A stretch of 64,000 bases of DNA from Clostridium sp. KNHs205 (GCF_000702945.1 NZ_JNLE01000003.1:977501-1041500); one strand, 5' to 3'; positions 1 to 10,295 are shown, counted from the first letter of the stretch. The notes: generated by a model from the sequence alone, not told the origin. Translations and numbers: made by a program.

Positions 1-2036
<2,036 letters not shown>

Positions 2037-2122
2037 TAAATAAGTGAAATTTTATTTCGCTTATGGTTAATAATGTTCATATTTTTCATAAATCAAGTTA
2101 TTAGAAAAGACAAGTGTAGTAT

Positions 2123-2194
2123 TCCTCGATAGCTCAATGGTAGAGCACACGGCTGTTAACCGTGGGGTTGTAGGTTCGAGCCCTACTCGGGGAG
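2123..2194 (+). tRNA. tRNA-Asn (GTT)
   Basis: Cloverleaf with acceptor arms TCCTCGA/TCGGGGA and anticodon GTT at 2155-2157; TTCGA T-loop; CCA not encoded. It is the first tRNA after the 23S gene, probably co-transcribed with it. Confidence 0.95.
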
Positions 2195-2195
2195 C

Positions 2196-2222
2196 TGTAG
2201 TCAGCAAAAACTGCTGACTACA
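2196..2222 (+). other. 10-bp hairpin after tRNA-Asn
   Basis: Perfect inverted repeat TGTAGTCAGC/GCTGACTACA with a 7-nt loop. It is followed by a run of A, not T, so it is not a classic intrinsic terminator. It may mark the processing point at the end of the rRNA-tRNA-Asn transcript, because a fresh consensus promoter starts 17 nt later. Confidence 0.5.
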
Positions 2223-2238
2223 AAAAAAAAAATAATGA

Positions 2239-2267
2239 TTGACATGCATTAAAGTTTGTGTTATAAT
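2239..2267 (+). promoter_or_regulatory. Consensus sigma-A promoter of first tRNA array
   Basis: TTGACA (2239-2244), 17-nt spacer, TATAAT (2262-2267): a perfect match in both boxes. It lies 12 nt before tRNA-Glu and should drive the seven tRNAs from Glu to Arg independently of the rRNA promoter. Confidence 0.85.
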
Positions 2268-2278
2268 ATTTAAGTCAT

Positions 2279-2350
2279 GGCCCCATGGTCAAGCGGTTAA
2301 GACATCGCCCTTTCACGGCGGTAACACGGGTTCGAATCCCGTTGGGGTCA
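2279..2350 (+). tRNA. tRNA-Glu (TTC)
   Basis: Acceptor GGCCCCA/TGGGGTC, anticodon loop CTTTCAC with TTC, GTTCGAATC T-loop. First gene behind the consensus promoter. Confidence 0.95.
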
Positions 2351-2383
2351 TTTTTTTGATATCATGAACGTGATAAGTAATAT

Positions 2384-2456
<73 letters not shown>

Positions 2457-2460
2457 TTTT

Positions 2461-2534
2461 GGACCTTTAGCTCAGTTGGTTAGAGCAACCGGCTCATAAC
2501 CGGTCGGTCCGGGGTTCAAGTCCCTGAAGGTCCA
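2461..2534 (+). tRNA. tRNA with CAT anticodon (elongator Met or lysidine-type Ile2)
   Basis: Acceptor GGACCTT/AAGGTCC, anticodon CAT. The first acceptor pair is G-C, so it is not initiator tRNA. The body resembles the GGACCTTTAGCTC family that includes both Met and Ile2 (CAU modified to lysidine); sequence alone as read here does not decide between them. Confidence 0.9.
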
Positions 2535-2598
2535 TTACATTAGTTGTTACAGCTTCAGTTGATATTTAAGATAATAAATACATATTTATTGTAAATAT

Positions 2599-2672
2599 GG
2601 CCTAGTGGCTCAGTTGGTTAGAGCGCCGCCCTGTCACGGCGGAGGTCGAGGGTTCGAGTCCCTTCTGGGTCG
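2599..2672 (+). tRNA. tRNA-Asp (GTC)
   Basis: Acceptor GGCCTAG/CTGGGTC, anticodon GTC within CTGTCAC, GGTTCGAGTC T-arm. Confidence 0.95.
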
Positions 2673-2721
2673 TTTCTTTAGAAATAAAGAACCAAATAAT
2701 TAATTTACATGAAAGTTTCGT

Positions 2722-2794
2722 GGGATCTTAGCTCAGCTGGGAGAGCATCTGCCTTACAAGCAGAGGGTCATAGGTTCGAGCCCTATAGGTCCCA
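2722..2794 (+). tRNA. tRNA-Val (TAC)
   Basis: Acceptor GGGATCT/AGGTCCC, anticodon TAC within CTTACAA. Confidence 0.95.
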
Positions 2795-2828
2795 TAAATA
2801 ATTGATTACCAGGTCAATTATTGAAAAT

Positions 2829-2914
2829 GCCGGCGTGGCGGAACTGGCAGACGCACAGGACTTAAAATCCTGCGGGCCTAATCGCCCGTACCGGTTCGAT
2901 TCCGGTCGCCGGCA
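2829..2914 (+). tRNA. tRNA-Leu (TAA)
   Basis: Class II tRNA with long variable arm; acceptor GCCGGCG/CGCCGGC, anticodon TAA within CTTAAAA. Confidence 0.95.
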
Positions 2915-2941
2915 TTGCAAAATTAATAATTCTTTGAATCC

Positions 2942-3015
2942 GTGCGTTTAGCTCAGCTGGATAGAGCGTCTGGCTACGGACCAGAAGGTCGGGGGTTCGA
3001 ATCCTCTAACGCACA
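2942..3015 (+). tRNA. tRNA-Arg (ACG)
   Basis: Acceptor GTGCGTT/AACGCAC, anticodon ACG within CTACGGA (A34 expected to become inosine). Last gene of the array. Confidence 0.95.
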
Positions 3016-3021
3016 TATAGG

Positions 3022-3054
3022 ACTGTAATTTCTTAATTGGAATTACAGTTTTTT
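3022..3054 (+). terminator. Intrinsic terminator of first tRNA array
   Basis: Stem ACTGTAATT/AATTACAGT followed directly by TTTTT; starts 7 nt after tRNA-Arg. Confidence 0.85.
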
Positions 3055-3435
3055 GTTATTAAAAATGCCAATATAAAAATAGTTCTTGCTAATTCTTATA
3101 AATATCCCTTGAAGGTTTATAATAAGCGTTAATAGCAGGCTTATAATATGCAATAATAGAAACTCTAAATGGTTTTGAATTTATTATAAACTCTGTGGAA
3201 GTTCTTATATTCAAATCAGCTGCTTTGTAGATGAGCTAATTTTCAATCAAAACCCTCATAATAACTAATTTAATGAAATGTTAATAATAGAGCTATTTAC
3301 CCCAGTGGAGCATTATGCTAAAATTAGACTAATTCTTAAAACATTAGATAAACTAATTATTATTAGTAGTCTGGATTTGATAAAAAGAAAGCAGCAAAGA
3401 AATCGGAAATGTATAGTTTGATAGTAGGAGGATAC
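3055..3435. other. Intergenic, 381 nt, no gene seen
   Basis: AT-rich spacer with stops in all frames. A possible extended -10 (TATGCTAAAAT near 3313-3323) precedes the HAAS gene by about 110 nt, and a loose inverted repeat AGACTAAT/ATTAGTAGTCT lies at 3326-3372. Nothing else recognised. Confidence 0.4.
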
Positions 3436-3963
3436 ATGACTAGAGAAGAATTTATAATAGAACTTAAAAAAGCACTTGCGGAAGAGATACCTGCAAATGA
3501 AATTGAAAATAATATTAATTACTATAACAGCTATATAAGAGAACAAATGCAAACTAAGTCAGAGGAAGAGGTCCTTACAGAGCTGGGTGATCCAAGATTA
3601 ATAGCTAAAACCATAATAGATAGCTTTCAGATGTCCCAAGGGCCGCTGTATAACAATAAGAGGCAGCGTAAGGGTTATGAGGATGCTTATACAGAGGAAT
3701 GGCAGGATAATGATGCCGGAGAGGGATATAGCCAGGATAACGATGTATTTGGCAGTACAGGTACAGGGAGCAGTTATCGTGTCTATAAGAATTATGAGTT
3801 AAAGTGGTATCATAAAGTTGCTTTAGCGGCTATGATTGTTGTTATTCTTTCTATAGTGATTATAATTGGCGGTATAATATTAAAGTTATTCTTCTCTATA
3901 GGAATCCCTTTATTACTAATTTACATCGTTTATAGGCTGATAATAGCAAATCGGAACAATTGA
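3436..3963 (+). CDS. DUF1700/HAAS-domain membrane protein
   Basis: 175 residues. The N-terminal 65 residues (MTREEFIIELKKAL..., with the ELGDP motif near residue 52) look like the HAAS/DUF1700 helical domain, which in Firmicutes is often paired with PadR-type regulators and membrane sensors. A charged linker follows, and then two hydrophobic segments at about 127-170, so the C-terminus sits in the membrane. An in-frame ATG at 3409 exists, but AGGAGG (3426-3431) lies just before the ATG at 3436, which is preferred. No PadR partner is adjacent, so the job is unknown; probably envelope-stress or regulatory (inference). Confidence 0.7.
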   Translation: MTREEFIIELKKALAEEIPANEIENNINYYNSYIREQMQTKSEEEVLTELGDPRLIAKTIIDSFQMSQGPLYNNKRQRKGYEDAYTEEWQDNDAGEGYSQDNDVFGSTGTGSSYRVYKNYELKWYHKVALAAMIVVILSIVIIIGGIILKLFFSIGIPLLLIYIVYRLIIANRNN

Positions 3964-3976
3964 TTAGTGTCAAAGA

Positions 3977-4032
3977 ATTATATTGTATCGATTATATTGT
4001 ATCGATTATATTGTATCAATTATAATGTATCA
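3977..4032. repeat. Four tandem copies of a 14-bp repeat
   Basis: Four consecutive copies of ATTATATTGTATCG (last two with 1-2 changes) directly after the HAAS gene. Unit length 14 bp; no gene or hairpin explains it. Confidence 0.85.
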
Positions 4033-4190
4033 AGAAATTATAATACAAGCGGTATGTTCGACAATAATGTAAATAGAGACAATGTATTCTTGATGTTATA
4101 ATATATATAATGGTAATATTCTATGATTTATAGAATAAGCGTAATTAAAAAAAAGAAGCATAACTAAAAAAAGAAGCTTAACTTATAAAA

Positions 4191-4236
4191 AAGAAGCAGC
4201 AGCTACAGGTTAGAAACAACTTAGCAGCTGCTTTTT
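4191..4236 (+). terminator. Probable terminator with GCAGC stem
   Basis: AAGCAGC pairs with GCTGCTT, followed by TTTTT, with a long loop. It lies about 230 nt after the HAAS gene and is preceded by three direct repeats of AAAAAAGAAGC (4145-4196). Could end the HAAS transcript. Confidence 0.55.
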
Positions 4237-4337
4237 ATATGCATAGGTCTCTTACAGAAGTAAAATGTTTAATTGGTTTTACGTAACTTTTACATCTGAA
4301 TAGATCTTTTTAGTTAATTTATAGAAAGGTATATAGT

Positions 4338-4374
4338 GAAACAACCGCCAAGGGGGAGCCAAGGCGGTTGTTTC
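4338..4374. repeat. Perfect 12-bp inverted repeat
   Basis: GAAACAACCGCC and GGCGGTTGTTTC separated by 13 nt (AAGGGGGAGCCAA). No T-run follows, so it is either a bidirectional/processing hairpin or a protein-binding site. The rest of the 3964-4670 gap holds only the repeats listed separately and AT-rich sequence. Confidence 0.7.
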
Positions 4375-4593
4375 GATGAGGGGAGTATAAATAATTAATA
4401 AGGGGTTATATAGTGCGTTAGATGAATCTTCCGACCTCTCTCTAACACAACTACATTATAATACATAATTAACAATTATGCAAGATGCTAGCAATATAAA
4501 ATCTAATATTTTTCTTAAATTTTCTGATTTACTTAAAAATCCAATATTTGTTAAGTGATAAAATAATATTTTCGATAAAATGAATTCACAGTT

Positions 4594-4623
4594 GCATATT
4601 TTAAATCATAAACGTTCATAATA
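4594..4623 (+). promoter_or_regulatory. Candidate forespore (sigma-G/F type) promoter
   Basis: GCATA at 4594-4598 and CATAATA at 4617-4623, spaced 18 nt, fit the published Bacillus sigma-G pattern GHATR-N18-CATnHTA. A transcript starting near 4630 would carry the AGGAGG at 4656-4661 and the small gene at 4671. Confidence 0.55.
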
Positions 4624-4670
4624 TGTGTGTAATCTCAATAAAAAATTAGATTTTTAGGAGGACTTTTAAA

Positions 4671-4844
4671 ATGGCAAACAACAGTTATAATGATTACTCA
4701 TCAAACTCAGAAAAAAATAGCACAAGCAAAAACACATCAACAAACACAACATCCAATACACAGAACAAAACTTCCAATAGCTCCAAAAACAACGCTAAGA
4801 ATACAAGCACATCTAATTCTGCGCGTAATACAACAAAAGAATAA
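4671..4844 (+). CDS. 57-residue Asn/Ser/Thr-rich small protein, possible spore protein
   Basis: Reads MANNSYNDYSSNSEKNSTSK..., 57 residues ending in NTTKE. About two thirds of residues are N, S, T or K; there are no Cys, Trp or long hydrophobic stretches. It has a strong ribosome site AGGAGG at 4656-4661 with 9-nt spacing, a sigma-G-like promoter upstream and a perfect terminator downstream, so it is a complete transcription unit. The composition recalls gamma-type small acid-soluble spore proteins (Gln/Asn/Ser/Thr-rich storage proteins), but no family motif such as a Bacillus SspE repeat is seen. Function therefore unassigned; a spore role is inferred from the promoter and composition. Confidence 0.7.
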   Translation: MANNSYNDYSSNSEKNSTSKNTSTNTTSNTQNKTSNSSKNNAKNTSTSNSARNTTKE

Positions 4845-4860
4845 TATCTGTAATGTTCTA

Positions 4861-4904
4861 AAAGAGCGTGTTGCGATATTAAAAATTGAGCAACACGCTC
4901 TTTT
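4861..4904 (+). terminator. Intrinsic terminator of the small N/S/T-rich gene
   Basis: Perfect 14-bp stem AAAGAGCGTGTTGC/GCAACACGCTCTTT followed by T and ATG; 16 nt after the stop codon. Confidence 0.85.
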
Positions 4905-5002
4905 ATGTAATATCAATTTTATGTAATATTTGCTCTTTTCACCTATCCAGGCACAATTAGGCATTTTACAGAATATTATAATATCGAAGTGCAGGTGATA
5001 TT

Positions 5003-5305
5003 ATGACTTTTGAAACTATAAATGCAAAGGATATAATGTACTACATAAGAAGGCCGGAGGTATTGATTATTGATATCAGAGAACCCCTTGAATACAGACA
5101 GGGGCATATACCATCTGCCATAAATATACCCTATGATGATTTTGAAGATGGTAAAAGGGATATACCCGGAGATAAACTGTTAATTCTGTATTGTGACAGA
5201 GGTAATTTAAGCCTGCTGCTTGCAAGGGACCTTAGCAAAGAGGGTTATTGGGTCAAGAATATTTATGGTGGTATGCATGCATATCGAGGTGCTCTTGAGT
5301 ATTGA
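5003..5305 (+). CDS. Rhodanese-like single-domain protein
   Basis: 100 residues covering one rhodanese domain: LIIDIREPLEYRQGHIPSAINIPYDDF (strand and CH2A-like signature, residues 21-47) and the catalytic loop C-D-R-G-N-L-S with Cys64. Single-domain proteins of this kind move sulfane sulfur to acceptor proteins or detoxify it; the exact acceptor cannot be read from the sequence. The ATG follows GTGCAGGTGAT, a modest ribosome site. It stands alone between the small N/S/T-rich gene and the methyltransferase gene, on the same strand. Confidence 0.85.
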   Translation: MTFETINAKDIMYYIRRPEVLIIDIREPLEYRQGHIPSAINIPYDDFEDGKRDIPGDKLLILYCDRGNLSLLLARDLSKEGYWVKNIYGGMHAYRGALEY

Positions 5306-5434
5306 TATATATAAATAAAAGCGTTTTTCCTGCCCAAACTCCTTGAAGCTGGTTTATTTATTGCATTGGTATATTTCATATGTTATAATTCATTGTTAGT
5401 TCAATTTACCTCAGTTAAACAAAGGGAGTACAAT

Positions 5435-6598
5435 ATGATGAATCAATATGAATTTTTGGCACCATGCCATTTCGGTTTAGAAAGTGTTCTGAAGAAAGAG
5501 ATAACAGATTTAGGCTATGAAATAAAACAAGTTGAAGACGGACGTATTCTGTTTGCCGGAGATGAGACGGCCTTTGCCAGAGCAAATATATTTCTTCGTA
5601 CAACAGAACGTATACTTCTTAAGGTAGGTAAATTTAGAGCAGAAAGTTTTGATGAGTTGTTTGAGGGCACGAAAGCAATTCCCTGGGAAAATTACATTCC
5701 TAAAGATGGTAAGTTCTGGGTAGCCAAGGCTACTTCTATCAAAAGTAAAGTATTCAGTCCGTCAGATATTCAATCAATCATGAAAAAAGCTATTGTTGAG
5801 AGATTGAAACAGGTCTATAAAATAGAATGGTTTCCGGAGGATGGGGAAAGTTATCCTATCCGTGTTACATTTATGAAAGATGAAGTTACTATCGGTATTG
5901 ATACCTCCGGTGAATCTCTTCATAAAAGAGGATATAGAAAATACGCAAGTAAAGCTCCTATAACAGAAACCCTGGCAGCGGCTTTGATTATGGTTACCCC
6001 CTGGAAATACGATCGTATACTGGTGGATCCTTTTTGCGGCAGTGGCACTATCCCTATTGAAGCTGCCATGATAGGAGCTAATATTGCACCTGGAATCAAC
6101 CGCTCCTTCCTCGCTGAGAATTGGAAACTGGTTCAGAAGAAGAACTGGTATCAGGCAATTGAAGAAGCAAACGATGTGAGAAAAAAAGATGTTGAAATGA
6201 CAATTCAGGGCTATGACATTGATGGTGAAATTATAAAGGCAGCAAGGCAGAATGCTGCTCTGGCTGATGTGGAGGATTATATTCACTTTCAGCAGAGACC
6301 CCTCAGTGAATTAAGCAGCAGTAAAAAATACGGTTTTATTATTACAAATCCGCCTTATGGTGAAAGATTAGAGGAAAAGGAAGCTCTGCCGGCTCTTTAT
6401 AAAGAAATAGGAAAAACCTATGCTAATCTGGATGCCTGGTCCATGTTTCTGATTACCAGCTATGAAGATGCCATAAAATATATTGGACGTAAAGAAGATA
6501 AGAACCGTAAGATATATAATGGTATGCTTAAGACCTATTTCTACCAGTTTATGGGACCTCGTCCGCCTAAAAGAAATAATACTGCTAAAGAAATTTAG
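5435..6598 (+). CDS. THUMP-domain class I methyltransferase, RlmL/YpsC family (23S rRNA guanine-N2)
   Basis: 387 residues. The N-terminal FLAPCHFGLESVLKKEI and following 160 residues match the ferredoxin-like/THUMP RNA-binding part. The C-terminal SAM methyltransferase shows the SAM loop DPFCGSGT near residue 197, DIDGEII near 260 and the catalytic NPPYG near 304. This architecture and length fit the B. subtilis YpsC type, homologous to the N-terminal half of E. coli RlmL, which methylates 23S rRNA. The frame is open back to 5366, but GGGAG at 5424-5428 places the start at ATG 5435 (or 5438). Confidence 0.88.
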   Translation: MMNQYEFLAPCHFGLESVLKKEITDLGYEIKQVEDGRILFAGDETAFARANIFLRTTERILLKVGKFRAESFDELFEGTKAIPWENYIPKDGKFWVAKATSIKSKVFSPSDIQSIMKKAIVERLKQVYKIEWFPEDGESYPIRVTFMKDEVTIGIDTSGESLHKRGYRKYASKAPITETLAAALIMVTPWKYDRILVDPFCGSGTIPIEAAMIGANIAPGINRSFLAENWKLVQKKNWYQAIEEANDVRKKDVEMTIQGYDIDGEIIKAARQNAALADVEDYIHFQQRPLSELSSSKKYGFIITNPPYGERLEEKEALPALYKEIGKTYANLDAWSMFLITSYEDAIKYIGRKEDKNRKIYNGMLKTYFYQFMGPRPPKRNNTAKEI

Positions 6599-6623
6599 TA
6601 TACCCCCTGATAAGAATTTCATA

Positions 6624-6714
6624 AGAAGGCTGTCATATTACGGTTAAAAGCTTATAATCCTATTAATAGATAGAGTTATAAGAATGAAAACACAGTAATA
6701 GGCAGCTTTTTTTT
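6624..6714 (+). terminator. Two-part stem terminator after the methyltransferase gene
   Basis: Outer arms GCTGTCATATTAC/GTAATAGGCAGC and inner arms CTTATAA/TTATAAG, followed by TTTTTTTT. A long but convincing intrinsic terminator. Confidence 0.75.
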
Positions 6715-6830
6715 CATAAAAACAATTAAACTTTATACAGTTTATATTATCCTACTTATTACCCATTAGCGAAGAATACAGTTAAATTAAGCACTTATAA
6801 ATTGGGATATATGTAATAATATTTTGCTTA

Positions 6831-6859
6831 TTGTAGAAAAATTAGATGCATAGTATAAT
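6831..6859 (+). promoter_or_regulatory. Possible promoter of the amidase gene
   Basis: Perfect -10 TATAAT (6854-6859) with a weak -35 TTGTAG (6831-6836) at 17 nt; 24 nt before the ATG with GGGGG ribosome site. Confidence 0.45.
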
Positions 6860-6882
6860 CTTTCTATCAGGGGGATTATAGA

Positions 6883-8082
6883 ATGGGAGATAAAGTGCTA
6901 AAGTATACGGCAGTTTTCACCTTTGGTCTGATGCTGTCGGTAGTTATATTTTCACTGATTTTATCTTATAGAGCGGGTCTTGTGGGGGATGATTCAGCTT
7001 TGGCTGCAATTAAAACGGTGTATGAAAAGCAAAATGAAAGTAAAGATTACCTTTCTACCGTCGATGAATTGAAAGATGAACTAGGGGATAAATATATAGC
7101 AATAAATAATACAGGTAATAATGAATTTACGGTAAGCGAGGACTATATTAACAAAGGTCTGACTTTGATAATAAAGGGCCTAAAAGACAAAAGTCTGACA
7201 GAAGACAGTATTGTAAGAGTAAATAATAAGGAAAGTTATCAGGGGATTGTTTCACAGAAGGCAGAGGCAGAAAAGAGCGGATATCTGGTACCAGAGGTAT
7301 TAAATGCGGAGGATGGAGAAATTTCCTATGGTATAATACCGGAATTCGAGGATACCGACCCTGTTACTAAAATAGATATTGACTATAATAAGAAAGAAGA
7401 TGGAACCTACGAAGCAATTATACAGTTAACACTGGATCATGTTTATGCTCCTTTTATGTTAGAAGAGAAGGGACAGGTCTATATTGCATTAAAGAAACCT
7501 TCTGAGGTCTACGAGCATATAGTTGTTTTGGATGCAGGACATGGAGGAAAGGATCCCGGTGCGGAAGCCTTCGATGGTTCTTATTATGAGAAGGAGATAA
7601 ATCTTAAGATACTTTTATATGTTAAGGAGCTGTTGGACAAGGAGAATATAAAAGTATATTATACCAGAACTGACGATAGAACAATTTATCTGAATCCAAG
7701 AGTTAATCTGGCTAATGAAACAGAGGCCGATCTATTTATCAGTATTCATTGCAATTCCAGTGAATCCTCGCTGCCAAGAGGCCTTGAGGTGTTGTATAAG
7801 AGTAATTGGAACAAAAGCTCCTACAGCTCTGAACAGTTAGCCAGAATTGCACTGGAGGAAATGAAGACAGTGACTGGTCATGTTAACAGAGGTTTGGTTG
7901 CAGGAGATGAAATGTTGATAATTAATAAATCACAGGTTCCGGTCGCTTTAATAGAAGTTGGTTTTATGTCAAATCCCCAGGAGCTGGAGTTCTTAAAATC
8001 CAGTAAAAGAGAGAAAGAGATAGGGAAAGCAATTACTCAGATTATTAAAAGGGCTCTTGTTGAAAAAGATATTAGCAATTAA
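6883..8082 (+). CDS. N-acetylmuramoyl-L-alanine amidase (Amidase_3)
   Basis: 399 residues. Residues 8-29 form one membrane anchor or uncleaved signal, then an uncharacterised beta-rich region (30-210) and an Amidase_3 domain. The zinc and catalytic residues are visible: DAGHGG near 217, Glu in YYEKEINL near 236, SIHCN near 287 and the catalytic Glu in IEVGFMSN near 358. It cleaves the bond between MurNAc and L-Ala of peptidoglycan outside the membrane. The catalytic half resembles CwlC/CwlD-type enzymes, some of which act in sporulation, but its vegetative or spore role cannot be told from sequence. The start follows CAGGGGGATT. Confidence 0.9.
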   Translation: MGDKVLKYTAVFTFGLMLSVVIFSLILSYRAGLVGDDSALAAIKTVYEKQNESKDYLSTVDELKDELGDKYIAINNTGNNEFTVSEDYINKGLTLIIKGLKDKSLTEDSIVRVNNKESYQGIVSQKAEAEKSGYLVPEVLNAEDGEISYGIIPEFEDTDPVTKIDIDYNKKEDGTYEAIIQLTLDHVYAPFMLEEKGQVYIALKKPSEVYEHIVVLDAGHGGKDPGAEAFDGSYYEKEINLKILLYVKELLDKENIKVYYTRTDDRTIYLNPRVNLANETEADLFISIHCNSSESSLPRGLEVLYKSNWNKSSYSSEQLARIALEEMKTVTGHVNRGLVAGDEMLIINKSQVPVALIEVGFMSNPQELEFLKSSKREKEIGKAITQIIKRALVEKDISN

Positions 8083-8339
8083 GGTTATACAAAATTGAAT
8101 TGGTTCAAAAAAGATTTTTTAAAGAGAATTTTCACTTAAGATACTTAAAATGGAGTTTAAAAGGTAGCTCATACCAGTAATATAAAGCTTTTTTGAGATG
8201 ACGGAGAAGCAGTCGTGTTAGTAATTATGTGAAAGTATGAAAGTAATAAACAATAGAAAGGTGCCACAAGGGGTTTTTCATATATATATTATTTTGTGGC
8301 AATACTGGCAGGAAGGCCTGCGGTATACAAGAGGTTAGA

Positions 8340-8936
8340 ATGATGCAAAGAATTATATTCGCCACAGGAAATGAAGGCAAAATGAAAGAAATAAGAATGC
8401 TTCTAAAGGATCTGGACTGCCAGGTGATATCTATGAAGGAAGCAGGTATAGATACTGATATAATAGAAGATGGTGACACCTTTGAAGCAAATGCAATAAT
8501 TAAAGCAAAAGCAATTATGGATATGACAGGTGAGATAGTTCTGGCAGATGATTCAGGACTGGAGGTGGATGCCATGGATAAAGGCCCTGGTGTTTATTCC
8601 GCACGGTTTATGGGTGAGGATACTTCCTATGATATTAAAAACAATTATATACTGGACAGGTTAAAAGGACTCAAAGGCAGTGACAGGAGTGCCAGGTTCG
8701 TTTGTGTTATCGCCTGTGCTTTTCCTGATGGCAGAATTCTTACTACCAGAGGTGAGTTTGAAGGTTTAATCGGGGATGCTATTTCCGGTGAAAATGGCTT
8801 TGGTTATGACCCTATATTCTGGGTACCTGAGTACGGCTGTACTTCTGCTGATTTATCCCCTGAGGTTAAGAATGAGGTAAGTCATCGAGGGAAAGCTTTA
8901 AGAGAAATGAAGGATAAACTGAAGGATTTAATGTAA
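8340..8936 (+). CDS. rdgB: RdgB/HAM1 non-canonical purine NTP pyrophosphatase
   Basis: 198 residues, the usual length. The family signature TGNEGK (residues 9-14), LADDSGLEVDA (about 68-78), GENGFGYDPIF and the C-terminal SHRGKAL are all present. It hydrolyses dITP/XTP to the monophosphate and pyrophosphate, keeping deaminated purines out of nucleic acids. GAGG lies 8 nt before ATG 8340; the next ATG (8343) is equally possible. A phosphoesterase gene follows 46 nt downstream as a two-gene operon, a common Firmicute pairing. The 257-nt leader carries a loose TGCCACA/TGTGGCA repeat (8262-8301). Confidence 0.93.
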   Translation: MMQRIIFATGNEGKMKEIRMLLKDLDCQVISMKEAGIDTDIIEDGDTFEANAIIKAKAIMDMTGEIVLADDSGLEVDAMDKGPGVYSARFMGEDTSYDIKNNYILDRLKGLKGSDRSARFVCVIACAFPDGRILTTRGEFEGLIGDAISGENGFGYDPIFWVPEYGCTSADLSPEVKNEVSHRGKALREMKDKLKDLM

Positions 8937-8982
8937 CAATAAATATCAACAGAAAGGCTATAATCGGGTCATAAAGGAATTT

Positions 8983-9465
8983 ATGAAAATACTAATCGTA
9001 AGTGATACCCACGGAAGATTAAGCAATTTGGAAAAAGTTATTGCAAAGGTAAGCCCGCTGGATTTAATGCTCCATTTAGGGGACTTTGAAAGCGGTGAAG
9101 ACTATATTAGATCTATAGCCTTTTGTCCCGTGGAATTTGTATCCGGAAACAATGATTTTTTTGCAGACGTACCAAAAGAGAAGATAATAACCCTGGGCAG
9201 CCATACAATACTAATGACACATGGACACCGGTATGGTGTTAATTTCGGTACGGGGAGACTAAAGGAAGCAGCTCTTTTGCAAGGTGCTGATATTGTTTTG
9301 TATGGGCATACCCACAGACCCTCCATCGATCTGAGTACGGGGGTATGGGCAGTAAACCCCGGCAGTATCAGCCAGCCCCGGCAGGAGAACGGCAAGCCCT
9401 CTTATATTATTATGGATATAGACGGGCAGGGAAAGGCCCATTTCAGCCTTAATTTCCTGGCTTGA
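8983..9465 (+). CDS. YfcE/MJ0936-family metallophosphoesterase
   Basis: 160 residues with the full calcineurin-like metal motif set: SDTHG (D8, H10), LGDFE (D34 region), GNND, THGH and GHTH. Small proteins of this family hydrolyse phosphodiesters in vitro; the cellular substrate is unknown. It sits 46 nt after rdgB and is probably co-transcribed with it. No terminator is obvious before the tRNA promoter at 9563. Confidence 0.9.
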   Translation: MKILIVSDTHGRLSNLEKVIAKVSPLDLMLHLGDFESGEDYIRSIAFCPVEFVSGNNDFFADVPKEKIITLGSHTILMTHGHRYGVNFGTGRLKEAALLQGADIVLYGHTHRPSIDLSTGVWAVNPGSISQPRQENGKPSYIIMDIDGQGKAHFSLNFLA

Positions 9466-9562
9466 GAGTACTTTATTAATCCACGGAAAAGCATAAACAA
9501 TAAGCCTTAAAATCTGCCAAGACAAGACATTGTAGAAAAATTTAAAAAAGTTTAAAAAGTTG

Positions 9563-9591
9563 TTGACAATTATGTTGGCATAATATATAAT
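9563..9591 (+). promoter_or_regulatory. Consensus sigma-A promoter of second tRNA array
   Basis: TTGACA (9563-9568), 17-nt spacer, TATAAT (9586-9591), a perfect match like that of the first array; 40 nt before tRNA-Pro. Confidence 0.85.
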
Positions 9592-9631
9592 GATTCTTGC
9601 GTCACGAAAGCCGCAAAAAATAAAAGCCTAA

Positions 9632-9706
9632 CGGGGTGTGGCGCAGCTTGGCTAGCGCGCTTGATTTGGGATCAAGAGGTCGCAGGTTCGAATCCTGTCA
9701 CCCCGA
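9632..9706 (+). tRNA. tRNA-Pro (TGG)
   Basis: Acceptor CGGGGTG/CACCCCG, anticodon TGG within TTTGGGA. Confidence 0.95.
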
Positions 9707-9747
9707 CTTTTACTTTTGTTAAGGTGGCTAAAGATAAAATTTCATAC

Positions 9748-9818
9748 GCGGGTGTAGTTCAATGGTAGAACACTAGCCTTCCAAGCTAGATACGTGGGTT
9801 CGATTCCCATCACCCGCT
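9748..9818 (+). tRNA. tRNA-Gly (TCC)
   Basis: Acceptor GCGGGTG/CACCCGC, anticodon TCC within CTTCCAA. Confidence 0.95.
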
Positions 9819-9844
9819 TGATGTATGTAATATACATCATATGT

Positions 9845-9918
9845 GTGCTAGTAGCTCAGTTGGATAGAGCAATGGCCTTCTAAGCCATGTGTCGGGGGTT
9901 CGAATCCCTTCTGGCACA
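9845..9918 (+). tRNA. tRNA-Arg (TCT)
   Basis: Acceptor GTGCTAG/CTGGCAC, anticodon TCT within CTTCTAA. Confidence 0.95.
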
Positions 9919-10008
9919 TTTTATCTTGTAAAGACATATATACGTCAGTTGATATCGACAGCTCCTGCGTTGGGTTAATGTGGACAAGATAAGGTGTTAT
10001 TGTTTTAT

Positions 10009-10083
10009 GGTGGGTATAGCGCAGTTGGTTAGCGCGCCAGATTGTGGCTCTGGAGGCCAAGGGTTCGAATCCCTTTATCCACC
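10009..10083 (+). tRNA. tRNA-His (GTG)
   Basis: Acceptor GTGGGTA/TATCCAC with the extra 5' G (10009) opposite C73 that marks tRNA-His; anticodon GTG within TTGTGGC. Confidence 0.95.
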
Positions 10084-10099
10084 TTGGTAATAGTACCAT

Positions 10100-10171
10100 T
10101 GGGCTGTCGCCAAGCGGTAAGGCACAGGACTTTGACTCCTGCAGTCGCTGGTTCAAATCCAGCCAGCCCAG
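10100..10171 (+). tRNA. tRNA-Gln (TTG)
   Basis: Acceptor TGGGCTG/CAGCCCA, anticodon TTG within CTTTGAC. Confidence 0.95.
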
Positions 10172-10222
10172 TCAGCCATCGCTGAAATCAGGGAACCTGC
10201 CGCGAATGGTGTTATACTATAT

Positions 10223-10295
10223 GGGATATTAGCTCAGTCGGTAGAGCACTTGACTTTTAATCAAGGTGTCCCGGGTTCGAATCCCGGATGTCTCA
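10223..10295 (+). tRNA. tRNA-Lys (TTT)
   Basis: Acceptor GGGATAT/ATGTCTC (two wobble pairs), anticodon TTT within CTTTTAA. Confidence 0.95.
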
